Of a stretch of DNA of 17,273 bases, positions 1-8,212 are shown piece by piece. The notes under the pieces are model-generated. The model did no database searches. It worked only from the letters and a program-made list of their open reading frames with translations, and was not told the DNA's origin. How positions within the stretch are numbered: position 1 is the first letter of the stretch; each line of letters begins with the position of its first letter. The position numbers were made by a program, and so were the translations under genes. This stretch comes from Bacillota bacterium (GTDB lineage Bacteria > Bacillota > Clostridia > Oscillospirales > Oscillospiraceae): NCBI GenBank assembly GCA_017861415.1, contig JAGFXS010000007.1, positions 1-17,273 of the forward strand. The letters are read 5' to 3'.

Positions 1-335
1 AGACGGTAATCACTGTGAACAGTGGAAACGGTGGGAAGGCGCAGCCGACTGGCAAGCATGGCGCCGATCATATTGCCCCGGGCACCGTGGCAATGAATCA
101 GATCATAGCCCTCCTGTCGGATGAGAGCCTCCAGACGGAGCAGAGTACGCGGAAGGTTCTTTCCCTTAAATACCTCGGTACGAATACCCAGAGCCCGTGC
201 CTCCGCTACAAAAGGGCCGTCCACAAAGCAGACCATGGTTATGCCGATCTGGCTGCTAAGGCGGGAGAGAAGGGAGTGCACATGGGTTTTTGCACCTCCC
301 GTGTCGCCACCACTGATCAAATGAATGACTTTCAT
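1..335 (-). CDS. Family 4 glycosyltransferase, N-terminal fragment (runs off the left edge)
   Basis: The reverse strand reads from an ATG at 335 without a stop to the window edge, about 110 codons. The start MKVIHLISGGDTGGAKTHV is the typical first beta strand and glycine-rich loop of GT-B, family GT4 glycosyltransferases; further on, the segment DLIHCHGARGNMIGAMLASR matches the end of the first half of the N-terminal Rossmann domain. Such enzymes transfer a sugar from a nucleotide sugar to a cell-surface acceptor at the cytoplasmic face. GGGAGG lies 6 bases before the ATG, which fixes the start. The C-terminal donor-binding half lies outside the window, so the sugar and acceptor cannot be told. 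It is divergent from the DUF4330 gene. The family is fairly sure; the substrate is unknown. Confidence 0.82.
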   Translation of the reverse strand, partial: MKVIHLISGGDTGGAKTHVHSLLSRLSSQIGITMVCFVDGPFVAEARALGIRTEVFKGKNLPRTLLRLEALIRQEGYDLIHCHGARGNMIGAMLASRLRLPTVSTVHSDYR

Positions 336-356
336 GCAGGACCTCCCAAAAAAGAC

Positions 357-385
357 TTGTGAAATATTAGAAATTATTATACAAT
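357..385 (+). promoter_or_regulatory. Possible sigma-A promoter for the DUF4330 gene
   Basis: TTGTGA (357-362), a 17-base spacer and TACAAT (380-385) precede the gene at 423. The -35 match is 4 of 6 and the -10 match 5 of 6. Its -10 overlaps the -10 of the oppositely directed promoter, so the two probably compete for polymerase. Confidence 0.4.
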
Positions 386-405
386 AATAAGAGCGTTTGG
401 GTCAA
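376..405 (-). promoter_or_regulatory. Sigma-A-type promoter for the glycosyltransferase gene
   Basis: Read on the minus strand, TTGACC (400-405) is followed after 18 bases by a perfect TATAAT (376-381), about 40 bases before the start codon at 335. It overlaps a weaker promoter on the plus strand. Confidence 0.6.
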
Positions 406-422
406 GCAATGGAGGCTGAACA

Positions 423-947
423 ATGAAACTAATGGATGCAAAAGGAAGAATCTTCGGCAGAATCAACGTCATCGACCTGTTGGTGCTGATTGTAGTGATT
501 GCGGCAGCCGTTGTGCTGGTGGGCAAGCTGAAGGACAACGGCGGTGGTGACGGCGGAGATGCTATGAATCTTCGTTATACGGTGAAGGTGTACGGCGTGG
601 AGGCCGAGGTCTATGAGGCCCTTCAGGGCATTGCACTTCCTGACCAACTGATGGCAAACGGAGAGATGCTTCCTGGACAGGTGGTCTCTATGGGAGCGCA
701 GGAGAATGAGGACAGAGTGTACAGTGTGAAACCCGGTTCCCGCCCCGGTGGGCTAGAATACATTGATGAGACGGCCCATACCTACGATCTGACCTTCACC
801 ATTGAGGCCCATGTGGCAAACAATGTGACAAACGAGGTGGGTACGCAGGAAATCCGTGTGGGGAAATCACACATTGTTAAAACCCGTAATTTTGAATTGG
901 AGAGTGGTGTCATCCTCACCTGCGAAAAATTAGAAAGTGCCTCGTAA
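423..947 (+). CDS. DUF4330-family membrane-anchored protein
   Basis: This 174-residue protein has the architecture of DUF4330 proteins. It starts with the short motif MKLMDAKGRIFGRINVIDLL, then has one hydrophobic segment (about residues 16-37), then a glycine/aspartate linker and a soluble domain rich in beta strands. The soluble part is predicted to lie outside the membrane. No enzymatic residues stand out and the family has no established function; DUF4330 genes are often found near cell-surface polysaccharide genes, and here the divergent neighbour is a glycosyltransferase, so a role in envelope polysaccharide assembly is an inference. GGAGG at 411-415 supports the ATG at 423. The gene is complete, and a structured 161-base spacer separates it from the calcium ATPase gene. 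Confidence 0.75.
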   Translation: MKLMDAKGRIFGRINVIDLLVLIVVIAAAVVLVGKLKDNGGGDGGDAMNLRYTVKVYGVEAEVYEALQGIALPDQLMANGEMLPGQVVSMGAQENEDRVYSVKPGSRPGGLEYIDETAHTYDLTFTIEAHVANNVTNEVGTQEIRVGKSHIVKTRNFELESGVILTCEKLESAS

Positions 948-961
948 AACAGTCGGGCCAG

Positions 962-1069
962 GGTCTCCTGGGCTTTGCTGAAAGCGATCAAAACGCAGGA
1001 GACCTCTTAGAATAGTGGGTTCCTGCGTTTCTTGTTGTGTAAGGATGATTTTTCATCCTTTGGGAACCC
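962..1069 (+). promoter_or_regulatory. Structured spacer or leader RNA with competing hairpins upstream of the calcium ATPase
   Basis: Three exact pairings fit the spacer between DUF4330 and the ATPase gene. GGTCTCCTG (962-970) pairs with 996-1004 and encloses the small hairpin GCTTT/AAAGC (972-976 with 981-985). GGGTTCC (1017-1023) pairs with 1063-1069 and encloses AAGGATGA/TCATCCTT (1041-1048 with 1053-1060). An alternative 10-base pairing, AAACGCAGGA (991-1000) with TCCTGCGTTT (1021-1030), excludes both, because it shares bases 996-1000 with the first and 1021-1023 with the second. No arm is followed by a good U-tract, so this is not a plain terminator. It could be an attenuator or a metal-sensing leader, but I do not recognise a known riboswitch consensus. 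Confidence 0.4.
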
Positions 1070-1108
1070 TGTATAGAAGTCAACAAACTCATTTACGGAG
1101 GAAAGACC

Positions 1109-3724
1109 ATGGAATACCATGCGGAAACCAAGGAAGCAGTACTGAGTGAGCTGGACAGTCGAGAAGCAGCAGGACTCTCAGGTGAGGAAGTTCGTGAGCG
1201 GTTGGAGCGTTACGGGCCAAATAGACTAAAAGAAAAAAAGAAAAAAACGATTGCTGCACGATTTTTTGAACAATTCAAGGATGTGATGATTCTCATCCTT
1301 TTGGCGGCGGCGGCTATTTCCTTTGGCATTGCCTGTATAGAGGGGAATCCCCGGGAGTTTTTTGAGCCGGCGCTCATTCTACTCATTGTGGTTCTGAACG
1401 CTGTCATGGGCGTAGTACAAGAGAGTAAGGCAGAGCGGGCGCTGGACGCACTGAAAAATCTATCCGCCCCACACGCCCGGGTGATCCGGGACGGGGTGGA
1501 ACAGATCATTGAGGCCCAGGATTTGGTGCCCGGAGACATTATACGTCTGGAGGCGGGAGACTTTATCCCCGCTGATGCCAGACTGCTCCACTCGGTAAGC
1601 CTGAAAAGCGAGGAATCCGCACTCACCGGTGAGTCGGTCCCAAGTGAAAAATTTGCCCAGGCGGAGATTCCTGAGAAAGCACCCCTAGGTGATCGCGTGA
1701 ACATGGTATTCACCGGCTGTAGCATCACCTACGGAACGGCGACAGCTGTGGTCACCGCAACGGGAATGCAGACGGAAATGGGAAAGATCGCTGGCCTTTT
1801 GGAAGGGGAAGGCGACGGTCTTACTCCTCTCCAGCTGAAGTTGGCCCAACTGGGCAAGTATCTGGGAATCATCGCCATTGCCGCCTGCGCCATAATCTTT
1901 GTGGTGGGCTTTTTAAATGGACTGCCGCCCATGGAGCTGTTCATGACGGCAGTATCTCTGGCAGTGGCCGCCATTCCTGAGGGACTGCCCGCCACGGTGA
2001 CCATTGTGCTAGCAATCGGCGTCCAGCGGATGGTGAAGCGAAATGCCATCATTCGGCGGCTTCCCGCGGTGGAGACCTTGGGGAACGCCTCGGTGATCTG
2101 CTCTGACAAGACGGGAACACTCACCCAGAATCGTATGACTCTGGTGAAGGGCTTTGCCCAGGAGGAGGGCATCCTTGAGGCGATGGACCAATCCCTCAGC
2201 GAGCCTATGTCCACTCTGCTGAAGTGTGCCACCCTATGCTGCGACGGTTCCGTGACCTTTGAAGGGGATCGTGAGATCCACATCGGCGATCCTACGGAAA
2301 CAGCCATAGTCCTAGCAGCTCACCGGCACGGCATGGAGAAAGATGCTCTGGGTAAGGCTTACCCCCGGGTGGCGGGGCTGCCCTTTGACTCCGACCGAAA
2401 GCTCATGACCACCGTCAACCAAATTGACGGGAAGCTGGTGGTGATTACCAAGGGTGCCTTTGACGTCATGGCGGAACGTTGCACCAGTGGTGACGTGGAC
2501 AAGGGAGCCGAGATAAACCGGGCCATGAGTGCTGATGCACTCCGTGTGCTGGCAGTGGCCTGCCGGGTTCTTGAGGAGCTCCCCGGGGAAATTACTCCGG
2601 AGACGCTAGAGCGGGATTTGCACTTTATGGGCCTGGTGGGGATGATCGATCCTCCACGGCCAGAGGCGAAGGCTGCGGTGGAGGTTTGCCGGGGTGCGGG
2701 GATTCGCCCTGTCATGATCACCGGCGACCATGTATTAACGGCCTCCGCTATCGCTAAGGAACTGGGTATCCTGAGGGAAGGCGATCTGGCGATGACTGGC
2801 GTTCAGCTCGACGCCCTCTCTGATCAGGAGCTGGCGGAGCGTGTGACGGACATCTCTGTCTATGCACGGGTATCCCCGGAAAACAAGATCCGAATTGTGA
2901 AGGCATGGCAGAAGCGGGGTGAGGTGGTCTCTATGACAGGAGACGGCGTCAACGACGCCCCCGCCCTAAAAGCGGCTGATATCGGATGCGCCATGGGTAT
3001 TACCGGCACCGATGTGGCTAAGGGCGCCTCGGATATGATCCTCACCGACGATAACTTTGCCACCATCGTTGAGGCGGTTAAAGAAGGTCGGGGCATTTAT
3101 GCCAACATCAAAAAGGTGGTAGGCTTCCTTTTAGGCACCAATATCGGTGAAGTGTTGGCGGTGCTGGTGGCCATGGTTTTGTGGCATAAAACCCCGTTGC
3201 TTTCCATGCAGCTTCTGTGGATCAACCTGGTTACGGACTCTCTGCCGGCACTGGCTTTGGGGGTAGAACCAGTTGAAAAAGATGTAATGACCCAAAAACC
3301 AAAATCCAAAACAGAGGGCATTTTTGCCCAAGGCTTCGGCGTGCAAATCATCCTTCAGGGACTAATGTTCGGCATATTGACTCTGATCGCCTTCCGCCAG
3401 GGTGTTGAGGTGACGGGGCAGCTGGCAGGTGGTCAGACTATGGCCTTTTTGGTTCTGGCGCTCTCTCAGGTGGCCCATGCTTTCAATATGCGCTCCAATC
3501 GCTCCCTGTTTGCCACCGGATTCTTTACCAATAGCAAGCTGAATCTGGCTGCCCTGGGCTCCTTGGTGCTTACCTTACTGGTGGCCTTTACCCCCTTGCG
3601 TGTGCCCTTTAACCTGATTGCTTTGCCCGGTAGCCTGTATTTCACCGCACTGGCCCTGATTTTAACCCCCGTCTTTGTCATGGAGGCCATCAAGGCTGCG
3701 GGCTTTCTTCGTCACAGGGGATAA
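1109..3724 (+). CDS. P-type IIA calcium-transporting ATPase
   Basis: This 871-residue protein is a full-length SERCA/PMCA-like cation pump that uses ATP to export Ca2+ across the cytoplasmic membrane. The actuator motif TGES is at 173-176, the TM4 motif PEGLP at 290-294, the phosphorylation motif CSDKTGTLT with Asp333, and the hinge motif MTGDGVNDAP at 609-618. Ion-site residues known from SERCA are present: Glu291 in TM4, Asn678 and Glu681 in TM5 (TNIGEV), and Asn706, Thr709 and Asp710 in TM6 (NLVTD). Keeping the TM5 glutamate differs from the one-site Listeria pump LMCA1, which has arginine there, so two Ca2+ sites are possible. GGAGG at 1097-1101 supports the ATG. The cardiolipin synthase gene follows after 72 bases with no obvious terminator. 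Calcium is the likely substrate, though Mn2+ cannot be excluded. Confidence 0.93.
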   Translation: MEYHAETKEAVLSELDSREAAGLSGEEVRERLERYGPNRLKEKKKKTIAARFFEQFKDVMILILLAAAAISFGIACIEGNPREFFEPALILLIVVLNAVMGVVQESKAERALDALKNLSAPHARVIRDGVEQIIEAQDLVPGDIIRLEAGDFIPADARLLHSVSLKSEESALTGESVPSEKFAQAEIPEKAPLGDRVNMVFTGCSITYGTATAVVTATGMQTEMGKIAGLLEGEGDGLTPLQLKLAQLGKYLGIIAIAACAIIFVVGFLNGLPPMELFMTAVSLAVAAIPEGLPATVTIVLAIGVQRMVKRNAIIRRLPAVETLGNASVICSDKTGTLTQNRMTLVKGFAQEEGILEAMDQSLSEPMSTLLKCATLCCDGSVTFEGDREIHIGDPTETAIVLAAHRHGMEKDALGKAYPRVAGLPFDSDRKLMTTVNQIDGKLVVITKGAFDVMAERCTSGDVDKGAEINRAMSADALRVLAVACRVLEELPGEITPETLERDLHFMGLVGMIDPPRPEAKAAVEVCRGAGIRPVMITGDHVLTASAIAKELGILREGDLAMTGVQLDALSDQELAERVTDISVYARVSPENKIRIVKAWQKRGEVVSMTGDGVNDAPALKAADIGCAMGITGTDVAKGASDMILTDDNFATIVEAVKEGRGIYANIKKVVGFLLGTNIGEVLAVLVAMVLWHKTPLLSMQLLWINLVTDSLPALALGVEPVEKDVMTQKPKSKTEGIFAQGFGVQIILQGLMFGILTLIAFRQGVEVTGQLAGGQTMAFLVLALSQVAHAFNMRSNRSLFATGFFTNSKLNLAALGSLVLTLLVAFTPLRVPFNLIALPGSLYFTALALILTPVFVMEAIKAAGFLRHRG

Positions 3725-3796
3725 TATATTGTGGGGATAGGATATCCATCGCTAAGAACTGCCGGCTGAACTAAGCATAGAAAGGACGGAGGAACT

Positions 3797-5350
3797 TTGA
3801 GCGGATTGAGAGAGATGACGCGTAAACGCTTCCACATACTGCTGTGGCATCGGGCTGCAACCATTATGATGATTCTGCTGCAGCTGGCATTTATTCTCTA
3901 CGCGGTGCTATCTAACAGCCGGCAGTCCATGATCCTTCAGGTCGTGCTGACAGTGATTAGTGTGTTGGCTGCCTTTCATGTATTGACCCGGCAGAACAAG
4001 AGTGCGTATAAACTGTCCTTGATTTTCCTCATTCTCCTCTTCCCTATATTCGGTGGCCTGCTCTATTGGCTGTTTAGTGCCCAGATGGCCACCAAAGGTC
4101 TGCAAAAGAAGCTGGACCAGATTGAAAAAGATGGGAAGTATGCCTTTCGTCTCCTGGAGGATAGCTATGAGGAGGCTCTACAGGAGGCGCCGGACCATAA
4201 GTCGGATATCCGATACTTGCAAAAATACAACGGTTTTCCCGTCTACAAGCACACCCAGACCGAGTACTACCCCATGGGTGAAGAAGCCTTCAAGGCGATC
4301 CTACGGGAGTTGGAGCGGGCCGAGCGGTATATCTTCCTAGAGTATTTTATTGTGGCCGAAGGGGTCATGTGGGACGCTATTTTGGACATATTAAAGCGAA
4401 AAGCCGCCCAAGGGGTGGATGTCCGGCTGGTCTACGACGATCTAGGCTGCTTCCTCCTACTACCCAAAAGCTACCCGGAGATTATGCGCTCTATGGGGAT
4501 CAAGTGCCATGTGTTTAACCCCTTCCGGCCTCTGCTGACCACAGTGCAGAATAACCGGAATCACCGGAAAATTCTCTCCATCGACGGCAAGGTGGCCTTT
4601 ACTGGAGGCATCAATCTAGCAGATGAGTATATTAACAACAAGGTTCGCTTTGGGCATTGGAAAGATTCGGCAATCATGGTAAAGGGCTATGCTGCCTGGA
4701 GCTTCACGGTGATGTTTTTGGAGATGTGGAGTCTTCTGGACGGCAGGACGGAGCCCTATGAAGACTATCTGCCTTATCAAGAGGAAGGCTGTTGGGTACC
4801 CCATGACGGCCTGGTGCAGCCTTACAGTGACAGCCCTATGGATACGGAAAACGTCTCGGAGCATGTGTACCTGCGCATCATAGAGAAGGCTCAGGACTAT
4901 CTCTACATCACCACACCCTATCTTGTTCTAGATGACAGTATCATTTCTGCCTTGATCCTCACGGCGAAAAGCGGCGTTGATGTGCGGATCACCACTCCGC
5001 GGATCCCGGACAAGCCGCTGGTGCAGTTTGTAGGGCGCTCCTACTATCGTGCGCTGATCCAAGGGGGGGTACAGATCTACGAGTATGAGGAAGGGTTTAT
5101 TCACTCAAAAAACTTTGTCAGTGACGACAAAATCGCCACGGTGGGTACTGTGAATCTGGATTTTCGCAGTTTGTATTTGCATTTTGAGTGCGGTGTGTGG
5201 CTGTATCAGAGTCGGGCGGTGCAGCAGGTGAAGGAGGATTTTCTGGAGACGCTGAACCACTGCCGGCTTATCAAAGAAAAGGATTACCGCGCCAATGTGG
5301 TTGTACGTATGTTCCAGGATGTATTACGAATTTTTGCACCTCTTATTTGA
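3797..5350 (+). CDS. cls: Cardiolipin synthase (phospholipase D family)
   Basis: The 517-residue protein makes cardiolipin from two phosphatidylglycerols at the cytoplasmic membrane. Three hydrophobic segments lie near the N terminus (about 20-39, 44-63 and 72-93), followed by two phospholipase D domains. Each carries a complete HKD motif: His256-Lys258-Asp263 (NHRKILSID) and His436-Lys438-Asp443 (IHSKNFVSD), with the usual GGIN and GTVNLD segments after them. The chosen start is a TTG at 3797, 4 bases after GGAGG (3788-3792). That spacing is short, and an in-frame ATG six codons later (3815) is possible but has no good ribosome site of its own. It follows the calcium ATPase gene closely and may share its transcript. 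A long hairpin begins 22 bases after the stop. Confidence 0.92.
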   Translation: MSGLREMTRKRFHILLWHRAATIMMILLQLAFILYAVLSNSRQSMILQVVLTVISVLAAFHVLTRQNKSAYKLSLIFLILLFPIFGGLLYWLFSAQMATKGLQKKLDQIEKDGKYAFRLLEDSYEEALQEAPDHKSDIRYLQKYNGFPVYKHTQTEYYPMGEEAFKAILRELERAERYIFLEYFIVAEGVMWDAILDILKRKAAQGVDVRLVYDDLGCFLLLPKSYPEIMRSMGIKCHVFNPFRPLLTTVQNNRNHRKILSIDGKVAFTGGINLADEYINNKVRFGHWKDSAIMVKGYAAWSFTVMFLEMWSLLDGRTEPYEDYLPYQEEGCWVPHDGLVQPYSDSPMDTENVSEHVYLRIIEKAQDYLYITTPYLVLDDSIISALILTAKSGVDVRITTPRIPDKPLVQFVGRSYYRALIQGGVQIYEYEEGFIHSKNFVSDDKIATVGTVNLDFRSLYLHFECGVWLYQSRAVQQVKEDFLETLNHCRLIKEKDYRANVVVRMFQDVLRIFAPLI

Positions 5351-5371
5351 CAGGTATTAAGGCTTTACATA

Positions 5372-5426
5372 GAAATCCCCACGGGGAAATGTTCCTGCTT
5401 TAGGAACGTTTCTCTGTGGGGATTTC
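5372..5426 (+). terminator. Intrinsic terminator after cls, overlapping the convergent TSUP gene
   Basis: An 11-base perfect stem, GAAATCCCCAC (5372-5382) with GTGGGGATTTC (5416-5426), is extended by inner pairings between GGGAAATGTTCC and GGAACGTTTCTC and closes on a short loop, then CTTTCTGTT. The right arm encodes the last residues and stop of the minus-strand TSUP gene. On the minus strand the T-tract is weak, so it probably acts mainly on the plus-strand transcript. Confidence 0.75.
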
Positions 5427-5795
5427 CTTTCTGTTGGACGTAGCGCGGGGAAAAAGCTCAGAAATTCCGACGATGAGGAGAAACACACCGAAAATCTTTC
5501 GGAGCAAGGTCATATCTAGGCCGTTAGAGAACCAGGCTGCCAATCCGGAGAAAATGAGCCCGGCGATGACAGCGGGGATGACGGCTTTCCAGTCTACAAA
5601 ATGATGTTTCATGTGGGAGGGCAGGGCGGTAAGGGCGGCAGGCAGAAAATATATCAGGTTGATGCCCTGCGCTTCCTGCTGAGGAAGGCCGGCGAAGGCG
5701 GTGAGATAAATCAGCAACAGGGTACCACCCCCCACCCCAAAGCCGGAGAGAATCCCCGTAGCGCACCCCACGGCAAAGGCAAGGCCCCAGGTCAT
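5400..5795 (-). CDS. TSUP (TauE/SafE) transporter, C-terminal half-protein
   Basis: This 131-residue membrane protein equals the second half of a normal TSUP permease of about 250 residues, the family that moves sulfite, sulfoacetate and related organosulfur anions. It opens with MTWGLAFAVGCATGILSGFG and the glycine-rich GVGGGTLLLIYL signature, and has about four hydrophobic segments. The open frame extends upstream to 6041, but that stretch lies over the neighbouring gene and does not look like TSUP. I start at the ATG at 5795, which overlaps the stop of the upstream half-gene in an ATGA and gives a family-like N terminus. No Shine-Dalgarno precedes it, so translation is probably coupled to the upstream gene. 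The last codons lie in a terminator hairpin. The substrate is unknown. Confidence 0.8.
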   Translation of the reverse strand: MTWGLAFAVGCATGILSGFGVGGGTLLLIYLTAFAGLPQQEAQGINLIYFLPAALTALPSHMKHHFVDWKAVIPAVIAGLIFSGLAAWFSNGLDMTLLRKIFGVFLLIVGISELFPRATSNRKEIPTEKRS

Positions 5796-6160
5796 GCGCA
5801 AAGGGAGCGAAAAGCCCCATACAAGATTAGCAGGGCGAAGAGCCGCCGCAGCCAAACCATAGAGACCCTGTGAAATATTTTGCCGCCTATGAGTCCGCCC
5901 ACCAGACCGCCGGCCAAGTATGGTGCCGCAGTGGCAAGGTTTAAATTCCCGTGGTAGAGGTAAATGGATGCAGAGAGAACACAAAGGGGGAGGATAACGG
6001 CCACGGATGAGGCGAAGGCATTTTGCTGACACAGTTTGCATCGGCGAATGAACAGGGGGACCAACACCATACCGCCGCCGCCGCCAAAGAATCCATTGAC
6101 TAGGCCCGCGGCGCCGCCGGCCAGCAAGGCAGCCCGGCGTTTTCGATTTTCCTCAGACAT
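5792..6160 (-). CDS. TSUP (TauE/SafE) transporter, N-terminal half-protein
   Basis: This 122-residue protein carries the first TSUP repeat: a short charged start, then GLVNGFFGGGGGMVLVPLF with the hallmark glycine cluster, and about four hydrophobic segments ending in LFALLILYGAFRSLCA. AGGAGG lies 7 bases before the ATG at 6160. Its stop overlaps the start of the second half-gene by four bases. Since each half ends and begins as the repeats of the full-length family do, the pair most likely works as a heterodimer in place of one fused permease, rather than being a frameshifted gene. I recall half-size TSUP pairs in other Clostridia, but cannot confirm this from the sequence. It is the first gene of a leftward operon; no convincing promoter is seen in the 125 bases before it. 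Confidence 0.82.
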   Translation of the reverse strand: MSEENRKRRAALLAGGAAGLVNGFFGGGGGMVLVPLFIRRCKLCQQNAFASSVAVILPLCVLSASIYLYHGNLNLATAAPYLAGGLVGGLIGGKIFHRVSMVWLRRLFALLILYGAFRSLCA

Positions 6161-6280
6161 GGAAACGCCTCCTTTCGGTTTAGTTTGCCGAAGGAGGGAA
6201 ATATTATTCGGATATCAGTCCTCCGATTGAGCGCTATATGCTGAGTAAAAAATAACCCTCTACTTCTTTTAATAGGAAAC

Positions 6281-6315
6281 TAAAAGCCCCGCAGCACCTT
6301 TTTGTGCTGCGGGGC
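6281..6315 (-). terminator. Intrinsic terminator for the folding-factor gene
   Basis: A 12-base perfect GC-rich stem (6286-6297 with 6304-6315) has a 6-base loop. On the minus strand it is followed by TTTTAGTTTCC. It lies 22 bases after the stop of the leftward gene that begins at 7900. Confidence 0.9.
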
Positions 6316-6337
6316 GTGGTACGCAAGGGGATTAGCC

Positions 6338-7900
6338 TTACAGGCCAATCTCAGAGTAGCCACTCTCTTTTGTGATGGGATACTCTGCCTCGAGCTTTCC
6401 AAACCACATTGTATAGTCATTCTGGCGAAGGTTATTTAGTACGGCGGCTTCCCAGCGGGGCAGGCCGAAAGCATTGAGGTATACCACACGGTAGCCGGTT
6501 ACATTGCCGGTGGAATCTGTCATCTCCAGAATGGTGCTGTCGTTGAGGGGGGTGTCCAGAGAGAAGGCCCACTTGTCAAAGGCGGGTTCATAGGTGTTGC
6601 GGGAAGACTTGTTAAGAATGGAAACCGCTACATTCTCATCGTTGGGATAGGAATCAGCCAGGGACAGGAAGCTTTCCTCCAGCGTGCTGCCCATGGCATT
6701 CCATCCGGAAAGGATAGCCTCAGCCTTGGTGCGGGCCTCGGTCAGCTGCTCCTCGGTGGGAGCGGCGGTGGTGTTGCCCTGATCGTCGGTAGTCTCAGTG
6801 GTGGCTGCAGTGACGGCGACACTCCAGACATCCACGGTTTCATAGGAATTGTCCCGGCGCTCACGGTTTAAGAACTGCACCACATAGTAGCCGGAGCCAC
6901 TAGACTCCACAAGGGTCACATTGCCGGCTTTACGGGCAGAATCCTTCAGCCAGCTGCCATAAACACTGTTCAAAGAGGAGCCTAGAGCATCCGCAAAATG
7001 GTTGTACTCGGGGTCGGAGAACTTTTCACGGTCTGCCTCGGCGACAGTGGCCATGGCGGCGGTGTTAAAGTCAGCGCCGCGTTTCACCTGGGAAACCATA
7101 GACTCTGCGGCAGCCTTTGCGGCGACCATGGCAGCTGCGGTCTGTTCTTCCGTGGGTTCCTTCGCCTCGCCCTTTTCATCTACATCAGTCTGGGGCGTTG
7201 CGGCAATGAAGGCCAGCCGGTAATCGTAGGAATCCAAATTATCCTTCATGCTCTCATATGTTGTGTTCTTTTGCTCGTCAGTATAAGTGAGCTGATCCAT
7301 ATAATGAGTGGCATATTCTGAGGCCAAGACATTGTTGGTGATACACTCCCGCATGAGCTTCATGGTCATATGTTGACCATAGATGAGCTTTAAGCAAGTG
7401 TTTTCGCTGTAACCTGTGAGAACGCTGTTGTAGGCCAGTCTGGATTTCAGATAGCCCATCTGGGTTTCCACTTGGGCCAAGCCTTCTTCAGAGAGGGTAT
7501 ATCCCGCAGCAGCTGCCTGATCCAGAAGAATCTTGGTTTCCTGCAGGGCTTCGACAGCCAGGTCCTGGAAATGCCCGTGCCAGGTGATCTGCTTCTCCTC
7601 GTCATACATCTGATCGGCGGGTTTCTTGGAAGGATCGTAACCCTCGGGGTGGGACATACCGAAGTTAGCATACATCTGGGCATTACTGTTGGTGTCGTCG
7701 TAGACGTTGGTGTAATAAAAGCCCAGCTCAGCGGAGTTGAAGGTCTCTTCGCCGATGGTGACCGCGGCCACAGGCCGCTCCAGCACGCCGTTGCCAATAA
7801 TGATGATGACGGCGACTGCAATGGCAATAAGAACGCCCAGAATTACATATAACTTCGTGCGGTTTCCGGGGCTTTGATTGTTTCGTGCATATGCACTCAT
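6338..7900 (-). CDS. Membrane-anchored parvulin/SurA-like extracytoplasmic folding protein
   Basis: The 520-residue protein has a short basic cytoplasmic start and one hydrophobic anchor (about residues 17-40, LYVILGVLIAIAVAVIIII), and the rest is soluble and probably outside the membrane. After the anchor, VAAVTIGEETFNSAELGFYY resembles the SurA/PrsA N-terminal chaperone segment. Two later stretches look like parvulin-type isomerase modules: about 300-365, containing WLKDSARKAGNVTLVESSGSGYYVVQF, is the clearer, and about 440-505 is more divergent. The acidic, threonine-rich composition fits an exported protein. The expected role is folding or isomerising secreted proteins, but the catalytic residues of the parvulin fold are not clearly kept, so it may act only as a chaperone. 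GGGGG lies 9 bases before the ATG. A good promoter and terminator make it a single-gene unit. Confidence 0.65.
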   Translation of the reverse strand: MSAYARNNQSPGNRTKLYVILGVLIAIAVAVIIIIGNGVLERPVAAVTIGEETFNSAELGFYYTNVYDDTNSNAQMYANFGMSHPEGYDPSKKPADQMYDEEKQITWHGHFQDLAVEALQETKILLDQAAAAGYTLSEEGLAQVETQMGYLKSRLAYNSVLTGYSENTCLKLIYGQHMTMKLMRECITNNVLASEYATHYMDQLTYTDEQKNTTYESMKDNLDSYDYRLAFIAATPQTDVDEKGEAKEPTEEQTAAAMVAAKAAAESMVSQVKRGADFNTAAMATVAEADREKFSDPEYNHFADALGSSLNSVYGSWLKDSARKAGNVTLVESSGSGYYVVQFLNRERRDNSYETVDVWSVAVTAATTETTDDQGNTTAAPTEEQLTEARTKAEAILSGWNAMGSTLEESFLSLADSYPNDENVAVSILNKSSRNTYEPAFDKWAFSLDTPLNDSTILEMTDSTGNVTGYRVVYLNAFGLPRWEAAVLNNLRQNDYTMWFGKLEAEYPITKESGYSEIGL

Positions 7901-7987
7901 AGAGTAGAATCCCCCTTAACAAGTAGTGGTAGCAAGGGTCATCCGTAGGGAGCACCCTTGAAAGGCTGGAAAACTAGATACCACGAC

Positions 7988-8016
7988 ATTATACAAAACA
8001 TGTCCAATCTTTGCAA
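7988..8016 (-). promoter_or_regulatory. Sigma-A-type promoter for the folding-factor gene
   Basis: On the minus strand TTGCAA (8011-8016) is followed after exactly 17 bases by a perfect TATAAT (7988-7993). The start codon at 7900 lies about 80 bases downstream. Confidence 0.65.
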
Positions 8017-8212
8017 GTATTAAAACGGGTTTTACGCGGATGCCCCCGGAAAGGAGGGGATCTGGCAGTAGAAACGTGAATAAAAACTATTAATACATAG
8101 TGTTACCATGGTATTTATATGTTTAAGACTCGCAATAACGAAGGGTGAGTACGGGCGAGGTTTGGAAAAGCGAAGCAAGGCAAATGGAATGAACAGGAAA
8201 ATAGTAAAAGGG

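Noticed and set aside
948..1108. Known metal riboswitch (yybP-ykoY or NiCo type) ahead of the calcium ATPase
   Set aside because: The context fits, but I could not find the conserved GGGGAGUA-type loop or other core of those classes.
5796..6041. Upstream extension of the second TSUP half-gene in the same frame
   Set aside because: The extension lies wholly over the first half-gene, is basic and proline-rich and does not resemble TSUP, while the ATG at 5795 gives a normal N terminus.
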